43,129 nucleotides of DNA from Cellvibrionales bacterium UBA1969 (GCA_002339085.1 DDDX01000002.1:1-43129); one strand, 5' to 3'; positions 34,454 to 43,129 are shown, numbered from the stretch's first letter. The notes: generated by a model from the letters alone, not told the origin. Program-made: numbers and translations.

Positions 34454-35068
34454 ATGATCAGTTATTTAGTTGGACAGTTAGTCGAAAAATCCACCCCGTG
34501 GCTGGTGATTGAGGTCAATGGCGTCGGTTATGATGTACAGGTATCGTTAAACACTTTTACTGACTTGCCGGCGTTGGGTGCAGAAATTAAACTGTTAACA
34601 CATTTTGTAGTACGTGAAGATGCTCAACTTTTGTACGGTTTTGCTGATCAGTCTGAGCGACAATTATTTCGTACTTTGATCAAAGTTAATGGTGTAGGCG
34701 CTAAATTGGCGTTGGCTATTTTATCGGGCATGGATGCAGCGGATTTTAGTCACTGTATTATCGCTTCTGATGTTGCCTCATTGACGCGCCTGCCAGGCGT
34801 TGGCAAAAAGACGGCTGAACGTTTAATTGTTGAAATGAAAGATCGCTTACAGGAATGGCACGTGGATTTACCCGCCGAACAGATCGGCGGTGCGGGCAGT
34901 ACATCTTCATCACAGTCTATGATTTTAGCTGAGGCAGAAACTGCTCTTATTGCTTTAGGCTATAAACCGGTCGAGGCTAGTAAGTCTTTAGCCAAGCTTG
35001 ATTTTAGTGAAATTCACAGCATTGAAGCAGCCATTCGCGCAGCTTTAAAAACTATGTTAAAGCGTTAG
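34454..35068 (+). CDS. ruvA: Holliday junction branch migration protein RuvA
   Basis: Tetrameric protein that binds Holliday junctions and loads RuvB. From ATG 34454 it has 204 residues, matching E. coli (203). The family start MISYLVGQL leads into the OB fold. Helix-hairpin-helix motifs are seen at IKVNGVGAKLAL and LTRLPGVGKKTAERLI. The C-terminal RuvB-binding domain contains ALIALGYKPVEA. An upstream in-frame ATG at 34427 would add nine non-conserved residues. Confidence 0.96.
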   Translation: MISYLVGQLVEKSTPWLVIEVNGVGYDVQVSLNTFTDLPALGAEIKLLTHFVVREDAQLLYGFADQSERQLFRTLIKVNGVGAKLALAILSGMDAADFSHCIIASDVASLTRLPGVGKKTAERLIVEMKDRLQEWHVDLPAEQIGGAGSTSSSQSMILAEAETALIALGYKPVEASKSLAKLDFSEIHSIEAAIRAALKTMLKR

Positions 35069-35081
35069 TTTAGGATAAGTC

Positions 35082-36095
35082 ATGATAGAAGCTGATCGAT
35101 TAATTACCGGTGATGCAGCGACAGAGGAGCAACAGCATGACCGCGCTCTACGGCCTAAGTTGCTGGCTGATTATATTGGTCAGCAAGTGGTTCGATCTCA
35201 AATGGAGGTCTTTATTGCCGCCGCCCGAAACAGGCAAGAGGCTTTAGATCACAGTTTGATTTTTGGTCCACCTGGCCTTGGCAAAACGACATTGGCGCAC
35301 ATTATTGCCAATGAATTAGGCGTAACCCTTCATTCAACTTCAGGCCCAGTTTTAGAACGGCCGGGTGATTTAGCCGCCATGCTGACTAACTTAACGAAAG
35401 ATGATGTGTTGTTTATCGATGAGATACATCGTTTGAGTCCAGTAGTAGAAGAAGTCTTGTATCCGGCTATGGAAGACTACCAACTGGATATTATGATTGG
35501 TGAGGGGCCTTCCGCAAGGTCGATTAAATTGGATTTGCCGCCGTTTACCTTGGTAGGAGCCACAACCCGAGCGGGTTCATTAACTTCGCCGCTGCGTGAT
35601 CGATTTGGTATTGTTCAACGACTTGAGTTTTATAGTTTGGATGATTTGAGCCAAATTATTATGCGAGCTGCTGATTTATTAGCCGTGACCATCGAAGGCG
35701 CTGGAGCCACAGAAATTGCTAGACGTTCACGCGGTACGCCACGTATTGCCAATCGCTTATTGCGCCGGGTTAGGGATTTCGCTGACGTTAAATATGATGG
35801 CATTGTGACCCAGCAAGTAGCCGAACAGGCGCTGGATATTTTAAATATTGACCCTCTAGGTTTCGATCATATGGACCGACGGTTGTTGCTCTGTATTATC
35901 GAGAAGTTTGATGGTGGTCCGGTGGGCGTTGATAACTTAGCGGCAGCGATTAGTGAAGAGCGTGGCACCATAGAGGATGTGTTAGAGCCTTTTTTGATTC
36001 AGCAGGGCTTCATTCAGCGAACCCCACGAGGCCGTATTGCGACTCGTCATGCCTATGAGCATTTTGAAATAACACCGCCGCAGTGCGAACAATAG
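35082..36095 (+). CDS. ruvB: Holliday junction branch migration ATPase RuvB
   Basis: AAA+ motor for branch migration. The protein is 337 residues. Walker A GPPGLGKT is at about 62-69, Walker B with DEIH at 113-116, sensor 1 at GATTRAGSL and an arginine finger in the SPLRDRFG segment. A winged-helix domain ends the chain. It lies 13 bp after ruvA with AGGAT before the start. Confidence 0.98.
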   Translation: MIEADRLITGDAATEEQQHDRALRPKLLADYIGQQVVRSQMEVFIAAARNRQEALDHSLIFGPPGLGKTTLAHIIANELGVTLHSTSGPVLERPGDLAAMLTNLTKDDVLFIDEIHRLSPVVEEVLYPAMEDYQLDIMIGEGPSARSIKLDLPPFTLVGATTRAGSLTSPLRDRFGIVQRLEFYSLDDLSQIIMRAADLLAVTIEGAGATEIARRSRGTPRIANRLLRRVRDFADVKYDGIVTQQVAEQALDILNIDPLGFDHMDRRLLLCIIEKFDGGPVGVDNLAAAISEERGTIEDVLEPFLIQQGFIQRTPRGRIATRHAYEHFEITPPQCEQ

Positions 36096-36105
36096 TGTGG
36101 AATTG

Positions 36106-36528
36106 ATGTCAAATAATCAGCCGTCAGCCTTATCATCAACAACTATTGATGTTCGTGTTTATATAGAAGATACCGATGCTGGCGGCATTGTTTTTTATGT
36201 TAATTATTTAAAGTATATGGAGCGGGCGCGAACTGAGTTTATGCGTCAGTTAGGTTTTGGTAAGGCGGCTATATTTGCAGATCAGTTAATGTTTGTTGTG
36301 CACTCCTTAACGATCAATTATCGAGCGCCAGCGCTATTAGACGATTACTTGTTAATTTCAGCCGTGGTCAAAAAAAGCAGCAAGGTGGCGGTGGTATTTG
36401 AACAGCAAGTCTATCGTGATAACCAATTACTGTGCGAAGCTGAAGTAAAAGTAGCTTGTGTCGATCGCGATACTCAACAACCGGCAGTAATGCCAGAGTC
36501 ACTTATTAAGCAGATAATGCCCCATTAA
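36106..36528 (+). CDS. ybgC: Tol-Pal-associated acyl-CoA thioesterase YbgC
   Basis: Hot-dog-fold thioesterase acting on acyl-CoA, found at the head of the tol cluster. The protein is 140 residues. The catalytic Asp24 lies in EDTDAGGIVFYVNYLKY, aligned with E. coli Asp18. ATG 36106 follows GTGGAATTG. A GTG at 36097 is possible. It begins 10 bp after ruvB. Confidence 0.94.
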   Translation: MSNNQPSALSSTTIDVRVYIEDTDAGGIVFYVNYLKYMERARTEFMRQLGFGKAAIFADQLMFVVHSLTINYRAPALLDDYLLISAVVKKSSKVAVVFEQQVYRDNQLLCEAEVKVACVDRDTQQPAVMPESLIKQIMPH

Positions 36529-36561
36529 AAATCAAGTATAAGTAATAGTAGGAGTCGTTTT

Positions 36562-37269
36562 GTGGCTGAGCCGTTATCCCTTTGGAGTCTTATATCACAA
36601 GCGAGCGTGCTTGTTCAGTTAGTCATGTTGGGCTTAGTGCTGGCCTCTATTTCCTCATGGGTGATGATTTTTCAACGGTTGGCGGTTTTTAGGCAAGCGC
36701 ACGCCGAACTACTGGATTTTGAAGAAGAGTTTTGGTCCGGTGTTGATTTAGGCCAACTGTATCGATCGGGCAGTGTGCGTGCCGAGTCAGAAGAAATTGG
36801 CGGCGTTGAGGCAATTTTTCGCGCTGGGTTTAAAGAGTTTTCTCGCTTGAGACAGCAGGAAAATATTGATTCAGAGGTTATTTTGAGTGGCGCAGAGCGT
36901 GCTATGCGCGTGTCATTAGCGCGAGAAGAAGAATACTTAGAAAAGCATTTACCTTTTTTAGCGAACGTCGGTTCGGCCAGTCCCTATGTTGGCTTATTTG
37001 GCACGGTTTGGGGTGTTATGGGCTCATTTCGCGGTTTAGCGAATGCACACCAAGCGACATTAGCGGCGGTAGCGCCAGGTATTTCTGAGGCATTAATCGC
37101 AACCGCAATGGGTTTATTTGCCGCAATACCGGCTGTGATTGCTTACAATCGCTTCGCTGCCAGAGTGGATATGTTAATCAGTCGATACGAAACCTTTTCT
37201 GATGAATTTTCGAGTATTTTGCATCGTCAAGTGCATACCGTTATGGCGCAAGAGCGCTTAACCAAATAG
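36562..37269 (+). CDS. tolQ: Tol-Pal system protein TolQ
   Basis: Inner-membrane channel component that, with TolR, uses proton motive force to energise TolA. The protein is 235 residues with three transmembrane segments (about 15-38, 133-153 near YVGLFGTVWGVMGSF, and 170-195 near IATAMGLFAAIPAVIAYN). GTG start at 36562 is preceded by AGGAG. Confidence 0.97.
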   Translation: MAEPLSLWSLISQASVLVQLVMLGLVLASISSWVMIFQRLAVFRQAHAELLDFEEEFWSGVDLGQLYRSGSVRAESEEIGGVEAIFRAGFKEFSRLRQQENIDSEVILSGAERAMRVSLAREEEYLEKHLPFLANVGSASPYVGLFGTVWGVMGSFRGLANAHQATLAAVAPGISEALIATAMGLFAAIPAVIAYNRFAARVDMLISRYETFSDEFSSILHRQVHTVMAQERLTK

Positions 37270-37281
37270 GGCAATTACTTT

Positions 37282-37701
37282 ATGGGTCGAAGAAAAAATA
37301 AGCGCAAGCTAATCGCTGAGATTAATGCCGTCCCCTACATTGATGTTACCTTAGTGTTATTGATTGTGTTTATGGTTACAGCGCCATTATTAATGCAAGG
37401 TGTTGATGTTGATCTCCCACAGGCACCATCTGCCCCTCTTGATGACACGCCTAATGAGCCGTTAATTGTTTCGATAAGAGCCGATGGCAGTTTATATCTT
37501 AATTTAGGTGCGGCGCCTGATAAGTCTATTGCTGTTGACTTACTTGAGCGACGAGTGACGAAGGTGATCAAGCAATCACCCGCAACGCCAGTCTTGATTT
37601 GGGGGGATAAAAACATTCCATATGGCGAGGTAGTGGGGTTAATGACTCGTCTTCAGTCGGCGGGAGCAAGTTCAGTTGGCCTTGTCACAGAGACGCCTTA
37701 A
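37282..37701 (+). CDS. tolR: Tol-Pal system protein TolR
   Basis: Inner-membrane partner of TolQ. The protein is 139 residues, with a single N-terminal membrane helix holding the proton-path Asp21 (YIDVTLVLLIVF), followed by a periplasmic domain. It lies 12 bp after tolQ. Confidence 0.97.
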   Translation: MGRRKNKRKLIAEINAVPYIDVTLVLLIVFMVTAPLLMQGVDVDLPQAPSAPLDDTPNEPLIVSIRADGSLYLNLGAAPDKSIAVDLLERRVTKVIKQSPATPVLIWGDKNIPYGEVVGLMTRLQSAGASSVGLVTETP

Positions 37702-37745
37702 TAAGCCAATGATGTTATCGACCAACAGACGATTATGGACCGGCA

Positions 37746-38468
37746 ATGGTTGATTTAACTGCTTATCGATTACCGCTAATGTTAGCCGTACTGTTGCATT
37801 GTGGCGTGGTTGCGCTGTTGACTATAGGTTGGACGCCAGAATCTTCTGAAGTGGCTGTGAGCGCCAAAATCAAAGCCATTGATGCGCGTTTAGTGTCCGT
37901 GCAAGACTTGCCAAAGCCAAAAGCTCAACTAAAAGCCAAGCCAAAGCCAAAGCCAAAGGCTAAACCCATGATTGAGCCATCTAAGCCTCAGCGAATAGAG
38001 ACTGAATCGCTAGAACCTGAACCGCTAGAACCTGAACCGCTAGAACCTAAACCGCCAGAACCTAAGCCCAAGGAGGTCGCTCCAACGGTTAAGCAACTTG
38101 CGGCAGAGGAGGTGTTAATGGCATCGATGTCTTCTGAATCAAAGGCTGACATCGACAAAGATCAGCATTCTCTGGTCGCGCGTTATGCCGGCATGATTAG
38201 TCAGCAAATGCAGCAGCGCTGGCAATTGCCACCCAGCGCAAGGCGCGATATGGTATGTCTGGTTAAGATTCGGTTATCGGTCTCTGGAAGTGTGGTTGCT
38301 GTTACTCTTGCATCGAGTAGCGGTAGTGATGCCTTTGACCAGTCGAGTTTGCTCGCCGTGAAAAAAGCAGGTGATTTTCGTTTTATAAAGAATTTGCCTG
38401 CAGTAGTATTTGATCAGCATTTTCGTGAGTTTGTATTTCGTTTTTCAGCAGAGGATTTACGTTTGTGA
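37746..38468 (+). CDS. tolA: Tol-Pal system protein TolA, short proline-rich form
   Basis: Periplasm-spanning link between TolQR and TolB/Pal. The protein is 240 residues, far shorter than E. coli TolA (421). One membrane helix lies at about 9-27. The linker (about 50-115) is rich in Pro, Lys and Glu, with KPKPK and LEPEP/LEPKP repeats, and resembles TonB more than the long Ala/Lys helix of TolA. The C-terminal domain (about 145-240) fits TolA domain III. The stop overlaps the tolB start by 4 bp. Confidence 0.92.
   Translation: MVDLTAYRLPLMLAVLLHCGVVALLTIGWTPESSEVAVSAKIKAIDARLVSVQDLPKPKAQLKAKPKPKPKAKPMIEPSKPQRIETESLEPEPLEPEPLEPKPPEPKPKEVAPTVKQLAAEEVLMASMSSESKADIDKDQHSLVARYAGMISQQMQQRWQLPPSARRDMVCLVKIRLSVSGSVVAVTLASSSGSDAFDQSSLLAVKKAGDFRFIKNLPAVVFDQHFREFVFRFSAEDLRL
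38008..38067 (+). repeat. Tandem 15-bp repeat in tolA
   Basis: Four copies of a 15-base unit (CGCTAGAACCTGAAC, with one to three changes in the last two) encode repeated Leu/Pro-Glu-Pro-Glu/Lys-Pro units in the TolA linker. A 6-base CCAAAG-type repeat lies just before (about 37910-37965). Confidence 0.85.
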
Positions 38469-39751
38469 GAGTTAATTTTCGATTCTACTTTTGTTTAGTG
38501 GTAATCTTTTTTTCAGGGCTAAGCTCGGCTGATTTGGTTATTGAAGTCACTGACTGGGTCAAAGATCCTACCAAAATTGCGATTGTGCCTTTTCAGAATA
38601 AAGGACGTGCAGTTCAGCAAGATATTGCTGCGGTTATAGCGGCTGATTTAACGCGCAGCGGGCAGTTTTCTGTTCTAGATCGCGATGACATGCTAAGTTC
38701 TCCCAGTCATGCCGATGAAGTTCATTTTCGTGATTGGCGAGCCTTAGGCGTCGATTATTTGTTGATTGGTCGGTCCGAAAACCGCCGTAATAAAATGGCC
38801 GTCAAATACACCTTGTTTGACGTGCATACGCAGCGCGAGTTATTGGAGGATGAAATACGTGATGGACGTGATGCTGAAAGAGCAATAGCGCATAAATTAA
38901 GTGATGCGGTATTTAAAAAATTGACTGGCATAAGAGGGGTATTTTCGACCCGTATGCTCTACGTGTCGGTCCAACGGAATGAGCTTGGAGTGTCGAGTTA
39001 CCGTTTAATTTTAGCAGATGCTGATGGCGCGAATTGGCGTGAAATTTTACGTAGCGCAGAACCCATTTTATCGCCGGCATGGTCTGCCGATGGCAAGCAG
39101 ATCGCTTATGTTTCATTTGAAACCCAGCGCCCTGCCATTTATCAACAAGTCATTGCGACCGGTCAGCGTAAGAAATTAACTAATTTTCCAGGCCTCAATA
39201 GTGCACCTGCATGGTCACCCGACGGCAAGCATATGGCCATGGTGTTATCGAAAGACGGAAACCCCGATATTTACCTAATGAATTTAGCCACTGCTGAATT
39301 ACAAAAAATCACTCATCATTCCGCCATTGACACCGAGCCTAGCTGGTTGCCCGATGGTCAATCGTTGATTTTCACTTCTGATCGCGGCGGTAAGCCGCAG
39401 ATTTATCAGTTTACGCTTGCTGACAAGAAGGTGAAGCGATTAACGTTCAAAGGGCGTTACAATGCGAGAGCGAGTGTAATGCCCAACGGTAAAAGTATAG
39501 TGATGGTTCATGGTGACGAACAAGGTTACCATATTGCTCGGCAGGAATTAGCAACAGGTCGGTTGCTTATTTTAACTAGTTCATCGCTGGATGAATCGCC
39601 CAGTATTGCACCCAATGGCACCATGCTGTTATACGCGACGAAGTATGCGGGGCGTGGTGTGTTAGCCGCTGTTTCGCTTGATGGGGGTATTAAATTTCGT
39701 TTACCGTCGCCATCGAGCGATGTAAGAGAGCCCGCTTGGTCACCGTATTGA
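38465..39751 (+). CDS. tolB: Tol-Pal system periplasmic protein TolB
   Basis: Periplasmic beta-propeller that binds Pal and TolA. The protein is 428 residues with a signal peptide (hydrophobic core at about 8-18, cleavage near SSA). The N-terminal domain includes KIAIVPFQN and the propeller repeats contain SPAWSADGKQIAYVS, APAWSPDGKHMAMV and similar. GTG start at 38465 overlaps the tolA stop (GTGA), indicating translational coupling. Confidence 0.97.
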   Translation: MRVNFRFYFCLVVIFFSGLSSADLVIEVTDWVKDPTKIAIVPFQNKGRAVQQDIAAVIAADLTRSGQFSVLDRDDMLSSPSHADEVHFRDWRALGVDYLLIGRSENRRNKMAVKYTLFDVHTQRELLEDEIRDGRDAERAIAHKLSDAVFKKLTGIRGVFSTRMLYVSVQRNELGVSSYRLILADADGANWREILRSAEPILSPAWSADGKQIAYVSFETQRPAIYQQVIATGQRKKLTNFPGLNSAPAWSPDGKHMAMVLSKDGNPDIYLMNLATAELQKITHHSAIDTEPSWLPDGQSLIFTSDRGGKPQIYQFTLADKKVKRLTFKGRYNARASVMPNGKSIVMVHGDEQGYHIARQELATGRLLILTSSSLDESPSIAPNGTMLLYATKYAGRGVLAAVSLDGGIKFRLPSPSSDVREPAWSPY

Positions 39752-39819
39752 TGCAAAGTCGGCGATCTGCGTCGCTGGTCTGTTTCTGTTACAGTCAGAT
39801 TATCTTTGTTATATGATTT

Positions 39820-39880
39820 CGAAATTTTTTCATTTCGGACTCAAAAACGGTATTGCATGCATGCTGAATGGCTATACAAT
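39820..39880 (+). promoter_or_regulatory. Probable promoter (and small hairpin) of pal
   Basis: In the 181-bp gap before pal, TTGCAT (39853-39858) and TACAAT (39875-39880) are spaced by 16 bases. A small hairpin (CGAAAT/ATTTCG, 39820-39837) lies upstream and may end the tolB message weakly. This suggests pal-cpoB has its own promoter. Confidence 0.45.
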
Positions 39881-39932
39881 GGCGTAACATAGCGAGTTTT
39901 ACTTTTTTAATTTCTATTGTGGGTGATAATCA

Positions 39933-40439
39933 ATGATGATAAAAAAATATATTTCTTTATTGTTTTTAATGGCTCTTTTGTCAGCATGTGCGACAACTGA
40001 GCAGCAAGATGCCAGTGCGGCTGACAACGCGGCTAATGCTAGCAGTAGTACTTCCACTGCTGTTAGTTCAGGAGTTGATTCGGCAAGTGCTGTTGAGATT
40101 CCAGTTGAGCCAGTGGTTCAATTAGAAAATGTCTTTTATTTTGATTATGATCAAGCGTCTCTGGGTAGCGATGTGCGGGCTTCGCTCGATGCACAAGCTG
40201 CCGCACTTCGTAACAACAGTGATGTTATAGTCCTCGAAGGTCATGCTGATGAGCGCGGTTCACGCGAATATAATTTAGCACTTGGCGAAAGGCGTGCAAA
40301 AGCGGTCGCTGACTATCTCGCTATTCAAGGGATTTCTCGTGCTCGGATAGAAGTGGTTAGCTTTGGTGAGGAGCGCCCCGTCGCTTTGCGAAGCACTAGT
40401 GAAGATTATGCAATGAATCGACGCGTTGAGCTAAAATAA
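39933..40439 (+). CDS. pal: Peptidoglycan-associated lipoprotein Pal
   Basis: Outer-membrane lipoprotein binding peptidoglycan and TolB. The protein is 168 residues with lipobox LLSAC. A Ser/Ala-rich linker is followed by an OmpA-like domain with VFYFDYDQASL and the peptidoglycan-binding GHADERGSREYNLALGERRA. The sequence starts with two ATG codons in a row. Either could be used. Confidence 0.97.
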   Translation: MMIKKYISLLFLMALLSACATTEQQDASAADNAANASSSTSTAVSSGVDSASAVEIPVEPVVQLENVFYFDYDQASLGSDVRASLDAQAAALRNNSDVIVLEGHADERGSREYNLALGERRAKAVADYLAIQGISRARIEVVSFGEERPVALRSTSEDYAMNRRVELK

Positions 40440-40539
40440 TCCATTAAAGCAATCGTTAGCTCAGCTTGCTGATGCCGATAAATGTGATGGCAATTTTTGC
40501 TTAAACGAGGTGGCTGATTTCTAAAGATAGGATGCGGCA

Positions 40540-41436
40540 ATGAGAAATACCACGATTAACAGCACTGACCAATTGGCTAGATTTTTGTTGATACTGTTAT
40601 TACTGGGACCAAGCTATATGTTTGCTTTGGGTCAGATTGAAGTCGTTGAAGCTGAGTCAACGATTGTTCCTGCTGAGCAATACCCAAGGGATGGATATTT
40701 TGATGCCCTAAGTGATCAGCAGAGCAATACCCAGATCTTTGATGATACCACTTCCGCTGCAGTTTCTTCTGCCGCTTCGGATGCAGACATACTTTTGCAG
40801 CTTCAATCTTTACAAGCCGAATTGCGACAGTTGCGTGGTTTAGTGGAAGAGCAGCGTCATGCAATTGAAATGCTCGATCGAAAGCTTATTGATGATTACC
40901 TCGATCTAGATCATCGATTGAGTGTTGTTAATCAGTCACAGGTTGAGGCTAAGCCCGCGCCTGATAAAGAAGAGCTAAGTTTTTCATTTGTTCCTTTGGT
41001 CACAGCTCAGCCAGCAGTCAATGAGCTTGATCAAGCAGAACCCTCGCTGTCAATCGAAGAAGAGGCAAAGAAAGCTTACCTCGAATCTTACCAGTTAGTT
41101 AAAGACCGAGAGTTCGAGCGCGCACAGGCTTCAATGGCGGGCTTTATTAAGCGTTATCCTAGTTCAAGTTATATACCGAACGCATATTTTTGGTTGGGTG
41201 AGTTGCAGTACCTTGCGATGGAATTACCTCTATCTCGCGATTCTTTTTTATCCTTGATCGAGCAATACCCACAGCATAAGAAAGTAGCTGAGGCTAAATT
41301 TAAATTAGGTAAGGTTTACCATCAGTTAGGTCAGTCAGCTAAGGCTAAAAGTACGCTCGAATCCGTTCTTAGCGATCATGCTGAGAGTACGGCGGCCAAT
41401 CCTGCACGCGAATACTTAAACAGTAATTTGCGCTAA
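40540..41436 (+). CDS. cpoB: Cell division coordinator CpoB (YbgF)
   Basis: Periplasmic TolA-binding protein coordinating envelope constriction with peptidoglycan synthesis. The protein is 298 residues with an N-terminal signal segment (about 13-30). A coiled-coil lies at about 84-130, rich in Leu and Gln, and TPR repeats at about 170-298 (AYLESYQLVKDREFERA onward). It lies 100 bp after pal. Confidence 0.93.
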   Translation: MRNTTINSTDQLARFLLILLLLGPSYMFALGQIEVVEAESTIVPAEQYPRDGYFDALSDQQSNTQIFDDTTSAAVSSAASDADILLQLQSLQAELRQLRGLVEEQRHAIEMLDRKLIDDYLDLDHRLSVVNQSQVEAKPAPDKEELSFSFVPLVTAQPAVNELDQAEPSLSIEEEAKKAYLESYQLVKDREFERAQASMAGFIKRYPSSSYIPNAYFWLGELQYLAMELPLSRDSFLSLIEQYPQHKKVAEAKFKLGKVYHQLGQSAKAKSTLESVLSDHAESTAANPAREYLNSNLR

Positions 41437-41459
41437 TTATTGATTTAAAGGCTACAATA

Positions 41460-42179
41460 ATGGCGCTATTTAAGCCCGTCTCTGTTGATTCTCAAACGCT
41501 AGTCACTGATCTAAGTTTACGCGTGTCTGAAGTTTTTTATTCGCTTCAAGGTGAATCTTCTTTGGTGGGCTTTCCAACCGTGTTTGTTCGCTTAACGGGT
41601 TGCCCATTACGCTGTAGTTACTGCGATACACCTTACTCATTTAAAGGCGGATCTGTTAAGTCGTTGTCAGTATTGATGGATGAAATAGAGGCTTATAAAA
41701 CTGAGTATATTTGTGTCACGGGCGGTGAACCATTGGCACAAAATAACTGCATTGCATTTTTAACTCAACTTTGTGATAAAGGCTATAAAGTTTCACTAGA
41801 GACCAGTGGTGCATTCGATATTGCCGATGTAGACCCCCGAGTTAAAAGAGTGGTTGATTTGAAAGCACCCAGTTCTCAAGAGTTAGATAAAAATTGTTAC
41901 GAAAACATTCCTCTACTCGAACCACAAGATGAGGTTAAATTCGTGATCTGCAATCGAGAGGATTTTATCTGGTCAGTTGAGATTATCGATCAGTATCAGC
42001 TTTACGATCGTGTCGACAATATTTTGTTTTCTCCTGTCTTTGATGTTGAGGGTGTTATTCAGCGTCAAGATGATTTTAATGAACAATTGCTTGCCCAATG
42101 GATACTTGATAGTGGATTACCGGTTCGTATGCAGATACAAATGCATAAGCTAATTTGGGGTGATGAATCAGGCCGATAA
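41460..42179 (+). CDS. queE: 7-carboxy-7-deazaguanine synthase
   Basis: Radical SAM enzyme making the 7-deazaguanine core of queuosine from 6-carboxy-tetrahydropterin. The protein is 239 residues. The iron-sulfur cysteines are Cys48, Cys52 and Cys55 (GCPLRCSYCDTPYSF). EVFYSLQGESSLVG precedes it and VTGGEPLAQ follows, both typical. It lies 23 bp after cpoB and 37 bp before queC. Confidence 0.95.
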   Translation: MALFKPVSVDSQTLVTDLSLRVSEVFYSLQGESSLVGFPTVFVRLTGCPLRCSYCDTPYSFKGGSVKSLSVLMDEIEAYKTEYICVTGGEPLAQNNCIAFLTQLCDKGYKVSLETSGAFDIADVDPRVKRVVDLKAPSSQELDKNCYENIPLLEPQDEVKFVICNREDFIWSVEIIDQYQLYDRVDNILFSPVFDVEGVIQRQDDFNEQLLAQWILDSGLPVRMQIQMHKLIWGDESGR

Positions 42180-42216
42180 AGATAGGCATCTATTTTATTA
42201 GACAGTTGGTAGAGTT

Positions 42217-42891
42217 ATGAAAGAAAAAAAAGCAGTCGTGTTGTTTTCTGGTGGCCTGGATTCGGCCACCGTTTTAGCCATTGCTTTAGCAGAAGGTTAT
42301 CAGTGTTATACCCTTAGCTTTGATTATGGCCAACGACACCGTGCTGAATTAGCAGCGGCAGAAAAACTCTCGCATTCCAGTGAAGCTAAAGCGCATCGTG
42401 TCATCAGTTTTGATATGAGTGTTATTGGAGGCTCAGCGCTAACCGATATGGATATCAAGGTGCCAGAGCAGGCCTCAGAAGGCATCCCTATTACCTATGT
42501 GCCAGCTAGGAATACAGTATTTTTAAGTTTTGCGCTTGGCTATGCTGAAGTGATCAAGGCAGATGCAATATTTATCGGTGTCAATGCGGTTGATTATTCT
42601 GGCTACCCCGATTGCCGCCCAGACTATTTAGCGGCGTATCAGGCGATGGCTAATACTGCAACTAAGGCCGGCGTTGAGGGTCATGGCCCTATAATTCATG
42701 CTCCAATGTTGAAGATGACGAAAGCTGAAATTATTCAACAAGGGGCTTCTTTAGGTGTCGATTACGCGCAAACGGTCTCCTGTTATCAAGCGAATGATAG
42801 CGGTCAAGCCTGTGGGAAATGTGATAGTTGTAGGTTGCGTGCCGAAGGTTTTGAATCTGCGGGGGTAGTTGATCCGACGCATTATTATTAA
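42217..42891 (+). CDS. queC: 7-cyano-7-deazaguanine synthase
   Basis: ATP-dependent conversion of 7-carboxy-7-deazaguanine to preQ0. The protein is 224 residues. The PP-loop SGGLDS is at 11-16. The zinc site is Cys189, Cys199, Cys202 and Cys205. The Q pathway acts on wobble position 34 of GUN-anticodon tRNAs. Confidence 0.96.
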   Translation: MKEKKAVVLFSGGLDSATVLAIALAEGYQCYTLSFDYGQRHRAELAAAEKLSHSSEAKAHRVISFDMSVIGGSALTDMDIKVPEQASEGIPITYVPARNTVFLSFALGYAEVIKADAIFIGVNAVDYSGYPDCRPDYLAAYQAMANTATKAGVEGHGPIIHAPMLKMTKAEIIQQGASLGVDYAQTVSCYQANDSGQACGKCDSCRLRAEGFESAGVVDPTHYY

Positions 42892-43081
42892 AAAATACCG
42901 AGAATCTCTTATTTCTATTAAATTCTTCAATTTACTAGAAAAAATGTCTTGTATTTTGTAGTTTGGCCGTTAATATAGCCACTTTTCTAGACAAATATGA
43001 TGCAATGAATTTATGTTTTTCGGTATTTACCCTAAGACAATTCATTGGAATACGGTCATTATGCAGTGTTAAAAAAGTTCG

Positions 43082-43129
43082 GGGTCGTTAGCTCAGTTGG
43101 TAGAGCAGTTGGCTTTTAATCAATTGGTC
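43082..43129 (+). tRNA. tRNA-Lys (anticodon TTT), cut by the window end
   Basis: The first 48 bases of a tRNA are visible. The 5' acceptor arm GGGTCGT (43082-43088) is followed by TA, the D-stem GCTC with loop AGTTGGTA and GAGC, and an anticodon arm with loop CTTTTAA. The anticodon TTT is at 43115-43117. The anticodon stem has two G-U wobbles. The order queE-queC-tRNA-Lys is as in Pseudomonas. Confidence 0.95.

Overview
This 43.1 kb window is a chromosomal stretch of a gammaproteobacterium. Base composition is moderate, roughly mid-40s percent G+C judged by eye, and coding density is high. Gene content and order point to a free-living, probably aquatic relative of the Pseudomonas/Cellvibrio-type lineages. 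The blocks hemA-prfA-prmC, bfr-bfd-rnt-pyrC-motY-argG and aspS-ruvCAB-ybgC-tolQRAB-pal-cpoB-queE-queC-tRNA-Lys match the order I recall from Pseudomonas aeruginosa. A sodium-type flagellar motor protein (MotY) implies motility. The genus cannot be fixed from this sequence alone. I saw no prophage, insertion sequence or CRISPR array.

Layout. Positions 1-698 (minus) hold the start of a TPR lipoprotein, cut by the window edge and divergent from hemA-prfA-prmC (1070-4481, plus), which covers tetrapyrrole synthesis and translation termination. Positions 4525-7576 (minus) encode a large PAS-rich sensor and a small receiver protein that both look like two-component proteins but have lost key catalytic residues. 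This is the most unusual part of the window. A Pseudomonas-like rhlB helicase follows (7942-9294). Next is an iron-storage module, bfr and bfd, with a Fur-like site at bfd. Then come rnt-pyrC (minus), motY and argG (plus), and a HAD hydrolase (minus).

Positions 15487-19355 carry a complete Fe(III) ABC importer (binding lipoprotein, double-length permease, ATPase) behind a Fur-like box, with a hairpin between the first two genes. Positions 19362-23631 are more accessory: a SnoaL-like protein divergent from an SDR dehydrogenase, an unknown membrane protein, dgkA and a POT-family peptide transporter. Then follow prfC, a membrane class III adenylate cyclase, proS-selO, and a HU-like protein with a histone-like tail.

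Positions 31240-43129 form a long plus-strand run. It contains an FmdB zinc ribbon protein with a clear terminator, aspS (probably non-discriminating), ruvCAB, ybgC, the whole Tol-Pal envelope system, and two queuosine-precursor genes, and it ends inside a tRNA-Lys. In this run yebC is missing from its usual place between aspS and ruvC. The 455-bp gap there carries a short sequence resembling a REP-type repeat. TolA has an unusually short, proline-rich linker.

Functional themes are iron uptake and storage under likely Fur control, outer-membrane integrity (Tol-Pal), Holliday-junction processing, translation (RF1, PrmC, RF3, ProRS, AspRS, queuosine, tRNA-Lys) and signalling (cAMP and the degenerate two-component pair).
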